A stretch of DNA of 64,000 nucleotides. It comes from Lotus japonicus (taxonomy: Eukaryota > Streptophyta > Magnoliopsida > Fabales > Fabaceae). The notes under the pieces are model-generated. The model saw only the letters and a program-made list of their open reading frames with translations, did no database searches and was not told where the DNA came from. This document shows, in pieces, positions 43,083 through 54,128 of the stretch. Position 1 is the first letter of the stretch. Every line of letters begins with the position of its first letter. The position numbers and the translations under genes are program-made. The stretch covers positions 22,796,369 to 22,860,368 of the forward strand of contig NC_080044.1 of the NCBI RefSeq assembly GCF_012489685.1, written 5' to 3'.

Positions 43083-43690
43083 TTCACGTGAACCTAACCT
43101 AAAGCTCCTAGCCCACTACTTTAGTGGACTAGAGCTGGGGGGCTACTGTTCTGGAACGGGCGGACCACGCCCTAGGAGACGACCGCACCAGTGCCCGATC
43201 AGGATCCCCCGAGGGAGACCCAAGGGGGACGACCAGGGTAAGATGTCTGGTCCCTGACCCCCGAGCAGGACGACACTCCCCTGGCCCTGGGACATGGACC
43301 CCACCACCTAGGGGTTGACCTAGGCCAACCACCCTACGGAACTAGGGTGGTTGGATGGTGGGTCCCTAGGTAATCTAAGCCATTGGATCACTGCAAACCG
43401 CAGAGGGAGCAGAAGGATCCAACGACCCTTAAACCACCGGTACGGACCATGCATGACGTTGCATGGCTCCAACCCTAATACTCCAACGTGTATATAAAGG
43501 GGGGCAACTCACCCATGTTAAGGTACGTTATTCTCTTCACTTCACTACCCACTTACTCGATTCCCCTACTTACTTTGGCATTGGAGTCCCTTGCAGGAGC
43601 CCCTCCCGGGTCCGTTCCGCATTCCAGCGCACCGGTTCCGCTCCTTCTCTTGGCTGCCCAGCTCCCGTGATCTTCCCGATCACTGTTCAT
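43083..43690 (+). mobile_element. Ogre/Tat-like gypsy remnant: polypurine tract plus LTR
   Basis: About 65 bp of internal sequence with a polypurine tract (AGCTGGGGGGCTAC, 43133-43146) and an LTR from TGTTCTGGAACGGG at 43147 to about 43682. TATA box TATATAAAGG near 43490. GC-rich compared with its surroundings. No TSD was found; the internal part is 5'-truncated. Family assignment rests on the polypurine tract and LTR start. Confidence 0.6.
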
Positions 43691-43694
43691 TTGC

Positions 43695-44212
43695 CTCATC
43701 CACACAAATAAACTTCCCAACCTTATTACCTACTGCCATAAAGAAATCCTTCCCCCACACTCCCATGTGACTTTGCTAAACCGCCAGCCACATGCAATGT
43801 GAAACCCCACGAGTCCACAACTAACAAGGTCTAATATCAGATAGTCGTTCTTCCCGGAAAACCCCACATTCTGTAATTGCAATCTCCATTTCCTCTATAC
43901 TTTCAAATTCCAAGAGTACCTCCTTAGCCCCATTGGAATAAGTTTAAAATTAAACAATACAATGGAACTGAAATAATGTTGCAGCACCTCATATTAAACT
44001 GCTGCATGACGTTATCCTCTGCCTCACCGCCTGATGCGTCTCTGTCCGGGGGAACCTTCCTCTCCTTCAGTTGCCATACATTCCCCCTGATCCCATATTT
44101 CATGGATGTTCTATGGTCTCCACCACTCCTTACTGATCGCTGATACCACACTTTCTTGACCTGAAGATATCAGCCCTCTAATCGCAGCAGCCCATTTAAA
44201 CAACGAACGACA
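43695..44212 (-). pseudogene. RRM-type ORF1-like fragment, end of RRM and linker
   Basis: Minus-strand reading resumes on the far side of the SIRE solo LTR with the last helix and strand of an RNA-recognition motif (VVRCLNGLLRLEG, YLQVKK), then a linker (KYGIRGNVWQLKERKVPPD). Stops and frameshifts present. Confidence 0.45.
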
Positions 44213-44217
44213 CGTCA

Positions 44218-44348
44218 TGTAAACCAAGATTTGGTCAGGTGGTACAACTCTATGTTTTGATGATAAAATGTTTATTATTGTGTATGAACAATTAGGGTAC
44301 TCTAGCGTTTGTCTTTTAAGTTCTGACAAACAGGCTCTGACTCTGATT

Positions 44349-44423
<75 letters not shown>

Positions 44424-45461
44424 AGTTGAAGACCCAAGAGTAACCAATGTAACGCTTCTGCAATCACTACGTTCTTCTGAACGGTAGCAAACGCTTCAAA
44501 TACTCTGAAGATTAAAGCTCTGATGTGGACTTTGAAAGACTCAATCGCTGAAGCTCTGAAGACCAGATGTTGTGAGGAACGGTCCAGAAGCTGAAGACTC
44601 TGAAGTCCAAGTGTAAGCTGGCTCACAAGACCAAAAGTACTTCATGTTCTGAAGACCAGAAGTTCAGGTGAACGGTCCAGAAGCAGAAGTTCTGAAGGTC
44701 AGAAGATCCAAGCTTCCTTCTAACTCTGATCACATAGCTTCACAGGTCCCAACATGAAGCGTCGCCATAGATCAAGAGTCAACTAGGCTAAGGCAATGTC
44801 ATTATCATTCGTACAAAAGCAAGTGTATCTTTCAGACCGCCTTACCTACGACGTTCAGCCACAGCAGGTTTTGGAAAATCCAGAATTGCCCTCCAACGGA
44901 TGGATTCTTTCAAACGGATACAAACCCTAAACCTTGGAGTATTTAAAAGGCTGGAGATAGAAGAAATTGGCTAAGAAACTATTGTGCAATACAAATGATA
45001 AACAACAAGTGAATACCTTAGCAATATTTCTTCATTGTTCTTATAGTGTTTACTTCTGCTTATTTCAGAAACATTTCTTTGTAAACCAAACCTTTTACAA
45101 ACATTGTTTTATTTCCTTGAGAGACCAGTGAGGTAAGTATTCTTGAGAAGACTAAGACAAGGCTGTCTTAGTGTTGCTAGTTCATAGGTTGTTAGTCACT
45201 GAGCAAGTTGTGACAATCTTTGAATAATGGATTGCCTTCATTCTAAGAAGGAAGAAATAACCTGAATGGTTGGACTAGACTAGCTTGAGTGATTCATCAA
45301 GTGAACCAGGATAAAATCATTGTGTGATTTTCTCTTTCCTTCATCTTTACAACCTTATATTCTTTCACTGAAAAGATTGTCAAAATCTTTGAGAGAAAGC
45401 GTTTAAACTTCAAAACCCTATTCAACCCCCCCCCCCCTTTCTAGTGTTTTTCATACCTTCA
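44218..45461 (+). repeat. SIRE solo LTR 2
   Basis: 1244 bp, TGTAAACCAAG to CATACCTTCA, flanked by perfect TSDs CGTCA (44213-44217, 45462-45466). Contains a 68-bp AT dinucleotide run. The TATA position reads GTATTTAAAAGG (near 44938), a weakened box. Confidence 0.92.
44352..44419. repeat. (TA)n microsatellite, about 34 units
   Basis: Uninterrupted AT dinucleotide run inside SIRE solo LTR 2, absent from the other SIRE LTRs. Confidence 0.98.
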
Positions 45462-45466
45462 CGTCA

Positions 45467-45650
45467 TGCCTCCACATCCAAAGAGAAATGCACAAATACC
45501 ACCTCGTAACTTCTGCCACCCTTCCGACGCACCTAAAGCTCCACATCAAATTTCCTTCCTGCCACCACAAACGCCCCTCTTAACTTCTCTTCATTAACTC
45601 GCTCCCCAATGATATCAACAAAAAATGTGAATGAGAGATGTCGTCGTTGC
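45467..45650 (-). pseudogene. RRM-type ORF1-like fragment, N-terminal RRM
   Basis: Minus-strand reading encodes FTFFVDIIGERVNEEKLRGAF followed by GGRSYEVVFVHFS, matching the RNP2 and RNP1 strands of an RNA-recognition motif. Split from the motif's C-terminal half by SIRE solo LTR 2 and from upstream sequence by LTR G. Plant L1-type LINE ORF1 proteins can carry such a domain; a splicing-factor-like host pseudogene is the alternative. Confidence 0.5.
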
Positions 45651-45975
45651 TGTAACGCCCCGATTTCTCGAGTGTTACACAGTAACTAATTAACCAATTT
45701 TGGTAAAGAGTTTTCGTCGATTCACTTATTAATCTTGAACTAATGATAAAAGTTCAATTTTACAAAATTCTCGAAACTTAACCATTTCAAACTTGCGGAA
45801 ATAATCATCAACATAAACCTCAAACTTTATTAATCATTGAAAAGAGTATGAAATAAATATCCGGAAGAAAACTTCAAAGTAAATTACATCAAGTTAAACC
45901 ATCTCAACTAAAATAAAGTAATGGTTCAATACTTCCAAAACTCGGTACTCTCAACCCAAAAGAAAAATGGATGTC

Positions 45976-46113
45976 TCAAAACCCAACCATATCCTTGACC
46001 CCTTCCTCTTTATCTTCTTCCTCTTCATCAGAAGTGTAGTTGTCATCCGGTAGTGGCTCGTTACGTAGCATCAACTCCCAAGAATGAGTCGTCGCCATTA
46101 TCTTCACGACCAT
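45976..46113 (-). pseudogene. LTR ORF remnant in LTR G
   Basis: 45 codons from ATG (46113) preceded directly by TAG and a G-run, as in LTR F. Shares the start MV, the WELML counterpart of WEIYL/WKLTL, then runs into a Glu/Asp-rich stretch and stops. The AWxxD to VETQ core is missing, so this looks like an internal deletion. Confidence 0.5.
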
Positions 46114-46332
46114 CTACCCCCCCCCCCAAATAAACACATAGCAAACAAGCGAGGGTCAGGTCTAAAAGAAAACAACAAGAACATACAGTACAGTGGATAT
46201 AAATGAACATCATCCGCTATCGAAATAATTCTCTTTCTCTTTAAAGTTTTAGATGTTAGTTAGTCACCTAACGATTCCTCACTTCGCACAACCCGCCAAA
46301 CACTTCCATGGCCATCTTCGTGCTTCCGCAGA

Positions 46333-46460
46333 GGCACGGTAATCACGGTGACCGCAGTCAACCAAACACGTGGAGCCGCAATGATCCACAAAAATCACGG
46401 TGACCGCAGTCAACCAAACACGTGGAGCCGCAATGATCCACAAAAATCACGGGTGACCGC
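46333..46460. repeat. Tandem duplication in LTR G
   Basis: A ~53-bp unit beginning AATCACGGTGACCGCAGTC occurs twice in full and a third time in part. Confidence 0.9.
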
Positions 46461-48374
46461 AGTCGACCCAAAATCTCCCTCGCGTGCAAGTCCATCGTTC
46501 TCATGGACCATAGTCTACACCGACCTATGTTCCACTAATCACATTTTCACTTTTTACTTGCAAGCGAGTTATTTCTCTTTCTCTTATATTGAGGCTCTAA
46601 GTCAAGTCTTCCTAGAGTCTTTTATTGTCTTCACAACACTAAAGATAGCAACACAACCTTCGCAGTGCACAAAAGGGAATTACGGCTAGGTGAGCGACCC
46701 ATTTGTACAAATAATCAATTAAACAGTGTGAAATCATTTAAGAATAGCCATATACATAAAAACATGCATATTATGTCACAATAGCACCACAAGGCAAGTA
46801 CCAAGGCACATGAAATCAAGCTTAACAACATATAACTCACAGCATCTCCTAAACACATGTTCCTAAACAAAACTTCAAAATATTTTCGCAACTCAACATA
46901 TTGACAGCAGAAACAACTTTCACAAAAATAGAGCCACAGAATGCATCTTTCAACCAAAAATCACGTATGATACCTTTCTAGAAAGCTATTTTAAATATCT
47001 ACAAGTCTCTAGTTACTCACTTGTTCATTTGAGTCCCAGAATTAGGTGATATTAGGCCTTAAAGCTAACTGTCCGGAACAGGAAAAACAGCAGGTGTGAC
47101 AGTTACTAAACACGACCCCCAGATCACATTACTAAACCAAAAATTATGATATTTATATGTCTGGAAAGATATTTCGAAAATCTACAACTTTCATTTTAAT
47201 CACTTTTTCATTTGATGACCATAAACAGGTAAAAAGGGGCTCTGAAGTCCGCTGTCCAGTACAGGAAACTGGCAGCGAAACTCCCATGGCTCTATGGTTT
47301 TCAAAAATAATTTTCCTTCCTTCCCCTTTGATCATGGCAATCTTGGTACAGCCCCAACAACCCAAATATCTACTCAAAATTTCAGAACCAAACATTTAGC
47401 AAGGATCATGTTATAACAAGTGTAAAATAGCACAAAACTTAACAAATACCATGGCAACTCGCATAAAATCATAGATTCAGATCATAAACAACGTTTGAGG
47501 ATCATATTCATGGCTTTTCAAGAAAAAAATTCCAGCAAGCAAGCATGTACAGGAAATCATGCAAAAACAGTCCAAAACTCAAGTTGTTTCTCATGGCAAT
47601 TCATGGCATATTCCCTAAAGAACCTACCCATTCCTAGAACCAGCCCTTACCTTGATTCTTGATCTGAAAAGAGAAGAGAATGAAGTTTGGAAGAACAATC
47701 TCTTGCTGTCCAAGTCTCTTTCACCTTCCTTCTCCTTCGCGAAACCCTCTCTATTCGCGCTCTCTCCCTTGCTCGCGCGCGTGACCGGCGACAATGGTGG
47801 TGGCTTGGGCGGCGGCTCCCTTCTCTTCTCTCACACGTTCTCTCTTTGTTTTTCACGTGAAGGTGCAGTAGTGTATCTCTGTTTTCTGATTGTGGAAGAA
47901 TAGGGTTTCCCCCCTTGGCTAAAATCCCATGCAACCCACAAGTGGGCTAGGGTTTTGTTTTCCACAAGCCCGACCCAAGTCCAACCTTAACCCACCAGTC
48001 TAATTACCTAATCAGACCTGAAACTTACTAAAACCTAAGCCCTCAAAGGTAAATTCATAATTAAATTCGGACTTAGAAGAAAAACAATGTAATAATCACG
48101 CTGGCACTGTACAGCCGGAACTACGTTCACTAAAACGGGGATATCTGGAGCTACAGATATCGGATCGACACGAAACCACTTGGAGAATTTTCTAGACTTG
48201 AAGGGCTACAACTCTCATGAAGGAAGTTTTCCCAAATGAAGTCGTTAAGACCCTCTACAAATTCACACAAGTTGACAGTTCTAATCTGCCAGTTATCAAA
48301 CATAGCCAAAAACTTCAATTTTATTCAAACTTCCATAAAATTGTTCCAAATTGAACTTAGGGCCTTACAGTTGC

Positions 48375-48429
48375 AGGCGCTCTTCTCCTCCAAGCCTTGG
48401 CTGCTCCGTCCGACGAGGACGCTGCTGAC
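48375..48429 (-). pseudogene. RRM-type ORF1-like leader fragment between two solo LTRs
   Basis: 55 bp lying between LTR G and SIRE solo LTR 3. On the minus strand it is continuous with 45467-45650 and 49677-49849 once both LTRs and one copy of each duplication are discounted. Ends with the SIRE target site CTGAC. Confidence 0.4.
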
Positions 48430-49671
48430 TGTAAGATCAAGATTTGATCAGTGGTTGCATCTCTATATTTTGATGATTACAATTAAGGTTTGTGATGATG
48501 AACAATTGTGGTACCCTAACGTTTGTCCTTTTTTAGTTGTGACAAACAGGTTCTGAATCTGACCCAAGCGTATTTATTCAGAAGAAGAAGAACCAAGGGT
48601 TACTAAAAGAGAGCTCTAAAGCGTACCATGTTCGTTCAGAACAGTGGAAAATCCTTCAGAAGTTCTGAAGATACAAGCTCTCAAGAGGTTCTGAAGAACC
48701 AGAGTCAGAAGTTCTGAAGACCAGATGTTCCAGTGGAACGGTCCAGAAGTAGAAGACTCAAGTTCTGAAGACCTGCAAGAAGTTGGTTCTGAAGACCCAA
48801 GCTATTCTAGCTCTGACGTTCAGAAGTTCTGAGGAACTTGTTCAGAAGCAGAATTTGCAAGGTCAGAAGAATCCAAGCTTTAATCTGACGATGATCAGAA
48901 GCTTCACCAACGCTCATCTGAAACTCTTCAGATCACAAGTCAACTGGTGAAAGGACAGGTCGCTATCATAGTACAACATCGTACAAGTCTCAGTCTGTCC
49001 GCCACCTACCTTGTTCAGCCTAGCAGTCTGATATTACAAGATTGCCACTCCAACGGACAAAACCCTAGCAATGGCTACATCACAAGTCTTGGAGTATATA
49101 AAGGCTGAAGAAAGAAGAAAGAGGCTAAGAAACTTTGCTGAAATCATTCAACTCATACGAATCAATCTCTTAGCATTATTTCTTCACTGTTCTTAAATAT
49201 TTGAGTTTACTATTAGCTTTTTAGAACCACATCTTGTAAACCCGAAACCTTTTACTTTACATTGTAAAGTTCCTTAAGAGACCAAGGTTGGTCGGATCTT
49301 GAGAGGACTGAATCAAGGTTGATTCAGTGTTTAGCTAGTCTTAAGAGGATCGGTAGATCAGCTTCTTAAGAGGATACTAGTGAGAAAATCAGTGTATCGT
49401 TAGTCACTTAGCAGGTAGCAAAGTGCAGTTGTAACTCTCATTGATTTTAGTGAATTACCTTCATCAGAAGAAGGAAGAAATCACCTTCACGGGTGGACTG
49501 AATTAGCTTGAGCTTTTATCTCAAGTGAACCAGGATAAAATACTTGCGTGCTTCACTTCTTATCCTTCAGCACCTAGTTCTTATCTTTGAGTTTGAAAAA
49601 GTTCTAAAAGTATACCCTTTATTGAAAAACTCTATTCAAACCCTCCCTTTCTAGTGTTTTTCGCACCTTCA
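48430..49671 (+). repeat. SIRE solo LTR 3
   Basis: 1242 bp, TGTAAGATCAAG to GCACCTTCA, flanked by perfect TSDs CTGAC (48425-48429, 49672-49676). Closest of the three to the 3' LTR of the SIRE element at 9183. TATA box TATATAAAGG near 49094. Confidence 0.93.
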
Positions 49672-49676
49672 CTGAC

Positions 49677-49849
49677 TAGCATTCAAAGCCCACTGGGAAT
49701 ACACTTTGCCCGGTCATCGCCACCTATTCCCAAATCCTAACGTAATTCCATATTGTGAAGCTCGGGCATCAGCTCCCCATTTCCTCCTCATATTCTCATA
49801 GTCCCGCGTCGATCACCGCTCTGCTGGAACCCTCCCCCTATAGCGTCTC
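49677..49849 (-). other. Unique-looking flank upstream of the RRM-type ORF
   Basis: Minus-strand upstream continuation of the RRM-type fragments, no clear motif. Its right edge is the Cassandra insertion (target bases GTCTC at 49845-49849). Confidence 0.3.
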
Positions 49850-50665
49850 TGTAACATCCCGATCTGACGACTGGCCTCACGCTAACAACACGAGTCTTTT
49901 CAGCGCGCTTTGTCCTCACTTACGCGCTTCCCGGGAAAACTTCCCAGGAGGTCACCCATCCCAATATTACTCCAAGGCAAGCACACTTAACCATGGAGTT
50001 TTTATGAGTTGGGCTCCCGAAAAGAAGATGCATCTTGTTGTTATGAGTAGTACCAATCAAATCATTTATGCCCTCCTCAACAGTATAGTCTCATACCTAT
50101 ACAGTCTTGGAATACCTCTTGTTCGGGTGCGAGAGCGGTTCATTCTTGTGCCCCTCCGCCTAGAAGCCTGCCAGGAGCCGCTCCTTGTCCGTGCCTCACT
50201 GCACCGGCGATCACTCCTCGCCCTCGTCGGTCCCGGGTGTCACAGGCCCACCATCTTCTGCTTGGTTCGTCCCCGAACCACACCGTACTGGGAGAGGTCG
50301 GCTCTGATACCATTTGTAACATCCTGGCTTGGCGACTGACCTCACTGTAACAACACGAGTCTTTTCAGCGTGCTTGGTCCTCACTTGCGGACTTCCCGAG
50401 AAAACTTCCCATGAGGTCACCCATCCCAATATTACTCTAAGGTTAGCACACTTAACCATGAAGTTCTTATGATTTGGGCTTTCGAAAAGAAGTTGCAACT
50501 TGTTGTCATGAGTAGTACCAATCAAATCTCCTATGCCCTCCTCAACTGTATAGTCCATCCCTATACAGTCTCGGAATACCTCTTGTTCGGGTGTGAGATC
50601 GGTTCATTCACGTGCCCCTCAGCCTCGAAGCCTGCCAGGAGCCGCACCTTGTTCGTGCTTCACTG
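49850..50665 (-). mobile_element. Cassandra TRIM (5S-rRNA-derived LTRs), 5' LTR truncated
   Basis: Two LTRs (49850-50244 and 50315 to about 50665) flank about 70 bp of internal sequence with the primer site TGGTATCAGAGC on the minus strand (50301-50312). On the minus strand each LTR contains a 5S-like block (GTTAAGTGTGCTTG ... GATGGGTGACCTCC), the defining feature of Cassandra. The right-hand (5') LTR lacks its last ~45 bp, where it meets a gypsy pseudogene. Non-coding; the 5S-like part may carry RNA polymerase III promoter elements. Confidence 0.88.
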
Positions 50666-52603
50666 ATGGTCAAGGAGTTAGAAAGGCTATACATGTATCC
50701 TCGTTGATGGTGAAGGAGTTTATCAACAGGTGGTTGAGAAAGCCCGGGAAGTGGAAGCAATGGAGAACAGACAGAGGGGCCGACCTGATAACGGAGGACT
50801 AGTTTGTTCAGGACAGAGTCAACCAGGAAGGTATAGTGGTCAGAAACCAGCTGGAAGATTTGACAGGGGCAAGGCACCGATGAAGATGCCTTATCAGCGT
50901 CCTGCTGACAGGGTACCATTTGTTGGAAGAGGTGCAACACCTGCTTCTAAGGATGATGTTATTTGCTTCAAGTGCAACCAAAAGGGGCATTATGCGAACG
51001 AATGTGGCAAGGAGATTGTTTGCTGGAAGTGTCAGAAACCAGGGCACGTTGAAAGAAACTGCCTCAATGCTGCAAAGGCCGAGCCAGTGCTGAATACGGC
51101 TAGAGGGAGACGACTTTCTGCTCCAGGTCGTGTGTTCGCAATCTCTGGCGAACAAGCTACAGTGACAGATGATCTTATCCAGGGTACGTGTGTTATCGCT
51201 GGAACTTCATTAATGGTATTGTTTGATTCTGGTGCTACGCACTCGTTCATTGCTGAGCACTGTGTGAAGAAGTTAGGATTGCTAACTGCTGACCTACCGT
51301 TCGATTTGGTGGTGACGCCCCTGCCGTCGATCGATTAGTTACGCGCACGGCATGCTTGCAGTGTCCGTTGATCTACGAGGATCGGAAGTTCTTTGCGAAC
51401 CTCGTCTGCTTGGGGCTCAAGGAGCTCGATGTGATTTTGGGAATGGATTGGTTGGCGCAGTATCACGTTCTCTTGGACTGTGCTAACAAGGCCGTTGTTT
51501 TTCCAGACTCAGGCGTTACGAATTATTTGAATTCGTACACCTTGGGGAAGAGTTCACCAGCATTCGTGAATTCTATTGTAGCGGAAGCGAATAACGACGG
51601 CGATGTACGCAACATTTTGGTGGTACAAGACTTTGTGGATGTGTTTCCAGAAGATGTGCCCGGATTACCGCCAGTAAGAGAAACGGAGTTCTCTATTGAT
51701 ATTATGCCCTGCACGGGACCAATATCAATGGCGCCCGATCGGATGGATCCAGCAGAGTTAACGGAATTAGCAAAGCAGTTGGATGATCTCTCTTCAAAGG
51801 GATTTATCCGACCAACTGTGTCGCCGTGGGGAGCACCTATGCTGTTGGTAAAGAAGAAGGATGGGAAGTCCAGACTATGCATGGATTACCAACAACTCAA
51901 CAAGGTGACGGTGAAGAATCGTTATCCGATGCCTCGGATAGATTATTTGATGGATCAACTTCGGGGAGCTGTTGTTTTCTCGAAGATAGATCTGAAGTCG
52001 GGTTATCACCAGATCCGAGTCAAGGAAGCTGACATTTAGAAGACCGCATTCAGAACTCGATACGAGCATTATGAGTACCTTGTGATGCCGTTTGGAGTTA
52101 CCAATACACCCGCAGTATATATGACCTACATGAACAGAGTGTTCAGGCCATTCCTAGACAAGTTCGTGGTGGTGTTCATCGACGACATTCTAATCTACTC
52201 GAAGAGTAATGAGGAACATGAAGAGCATTTACGTCAAGAGCTGGGAGTACTGCAAGAAAAGGAGTTGTATGCTAATGGCTCGAAATGCGAATTCTGGATG
52301 GAAGAAGTGAAGTTCTTGGGTCACATCATATCAAGTCAGGGTGTGGCTGTTGACCCCAGCAAAATTGAATCGATTCTGTCGTGGGAATAACCTAAGACGG
52401 CAAGCGACATTAGAAGTTTTGTTGGGCTTGCTGGTTACTACAGACGCTTTGTGAAGAACTATGCAAAGTTGACTTCGCCGTTGACGCAACTTACGAAGAA
52501 GAATCAACCTTTTGCATGGACGCAGAAATGTGAAGAGAGTTTTCAAGAGATGAAAAAGTGACTGACGACTGCACCAATACTAGCCTTACCCAAGGAGGGT
52601 GAA
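50666..52603 (+). pseudogene. gag-pol: Gypsy (Tekay-like) gag-pol fragment
   Basis: Gag C-terminus with two zinc knuckles (CFKCNQKGHYANEC, CWKCQKPGHVERNC), protease (LFDSGATHSFIA), then RT ([22 protein letters not shown]) to the start of RNase H. Defects: frameshift near 51325, TAG at 52037-52039, TAA at 52388-52390, TGA near 52559. The left edge abuts truncated Cassandra and the right edge is the Tekay-R insertion (GTGAA, 52599-52603). Confidence 0.87.
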
Positions 52604-53493
52604 TGTAACACCCCGATTTCGGTGGCGTCACTTTAGTAACCAAAAGAAACTTAATGCGGAAAAACGTGAATATTTTTTTTCGATAATGATAAAGACAAGC
52701 CTGAAATAAATAAAACTCTAATGCGAAGGATAATCAGAAACTAATATACAATAACAAATACAGCCCCCCGCCGTAAGTACCCAACCTCGTCACGAGTAAC
52801 CTCCAGTGACGAAAAGAAGAAACATGTAACGCCCGTAGGCAAAAGGTACAGACCAAAGTAGAGGTGAAGTGTCTGCAACACAAACCTCAAAAACGAGAAT
52901 AAGTTAGCCCAATCGGTCTGAAACAAGACCTCCTAAGTCCAACCAACTCTCTGTGATTCCCGTAAAGAAACCACACAAAAAGCTATAGGTGGGAAACTAC
53001 CCTGTCCCCAAAGAAACAAATGATGTTCAGAGCTAAGACTCTACTCCTACACTAATCCCATCTCTAGGAGCTCACACCAGCACTAAGACCTACATGCTAG
53101 CACGATCGTCGTCCGAATTCGAAATCCAGAACGACCTAGTCTATGTACATCCTCCGTCCTCCTCTCACTACCGCGATGCGCTCCTGTTCCAGCTTCTCCC
53201 CTAGTTCCTCCCGAAGGGTGAACCATCATGAACTAGCCCGCCAAAGACATCTGACAAAGGGCGTAGTCCGCCAAAGCACACACAGAAGACGCGAGGGTCA
53301 ACTCCAAAGAATTATGTAAATAATAGCACCAATAGATATAGATAAGAGAATAGCCACTTAGGCTTATAGCTAGGGATAACATCCTAGGGTTGTATATTTC
53401 ACAATGAATATAAACGCAGTAATAACAGATAGCATGCATCAAATAGGATTAACAATTATCAATCACACTCAACAACAAAGTCAGTATGCATGT

Positions 53494-53832
53494 TGTAACA
53501 TCCCGATCTGACGACTGGCCTCACGGTAACAACACGAGTCTTTTCAGCGCGCTTTGTCCTCTCTCGCGCGCTTCCCGGGAAAACTTCCCAGGAGGTCACC
53601 CATCATAATATTGCTCCAAGGCTAGCACACTTAACCATGGAGTTCTTATGAGTTGAGCTCCCGAAAAGAAGTTGCAACTTGTTGTTATGGGTAGTACAAT
53701 CAAATCATACATGCCCTCCTCAACTGTATAGTCCATCCCTACACAGTCTCGGAATACCTCTTGTTCGGGTGTGGTGCGTCCCTCCACATAGAAGGCGATC
53801 AATCCTCGCCCTTCTCAGCTCAGGGCGTCACA
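53494..53832 (-). repeat. Cassandra solo LTR
   Basis: 339 bp, TGTAACATCCCG to GGCGTCACA, flanked by perfect TSDs CATGT (53489-53493, 53833-53837). 5S-like block on the minus strand. Absent from the equivalent site in the other Tekay-R LTR (63690), so it inserted after that element transposed. Confidence 0.93.
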
Positions 53833-54128
53833 CATGTTGCATGAAATGCAAATGACGGTTAACCCAGTTAACCAAATGCATTCCGGAAACGGATGGACAT
53901 CAAACGGATCAATCCTAGCACCAGCAACGGTGGGACCATTTCTGCCCGCGTGCCTCTTACACCAAACAAAGGTAGCCAGATCAGCAGTAAACCCTAAGGT
54001 CTGTCATTTCGGTCTGCTACAAGAGACGTCTACAAACGCTCTTACACGGCATTCCGGGTCTTATGACCATTTTGGAAACCGACGAAGGTCCGGTAATCAC
54101 GCCGTGTATTAACCTCCTATGTGTGCAT

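Larger units (their letters stand above)
45651..48369 (-). repeat. LTR G: Tekay-related solo LTR
   Basis: 2719 bp, minus strand TGTAAGGCCC to GGGGCGTTACA, flanked by perfect TSDs GTTGC (45646-45650, 48370-48374). Same general family as D and F but diverged. Has the donor-like AAG|GTAAGGGC site (47650/47651), the paired module at 46479-46568, a tandem duplication and a truncated LTR ORF. Confidence 0.9.

Noticed and set aside
42606..43711. Plus-strand ORFs across 42.6-43.7 kb
   Set aside because: Pro/Ser-rich shadows of the minus-strand RRM-type fragment and of GC-rich Ogre/Tat-like LTR; no motifs.
49870..49995. 5S rRNA gene on the minus strand
   Set aside because: 5S-like block is diverged and bounded by LTR termini with a primer site; it is Cassandra.
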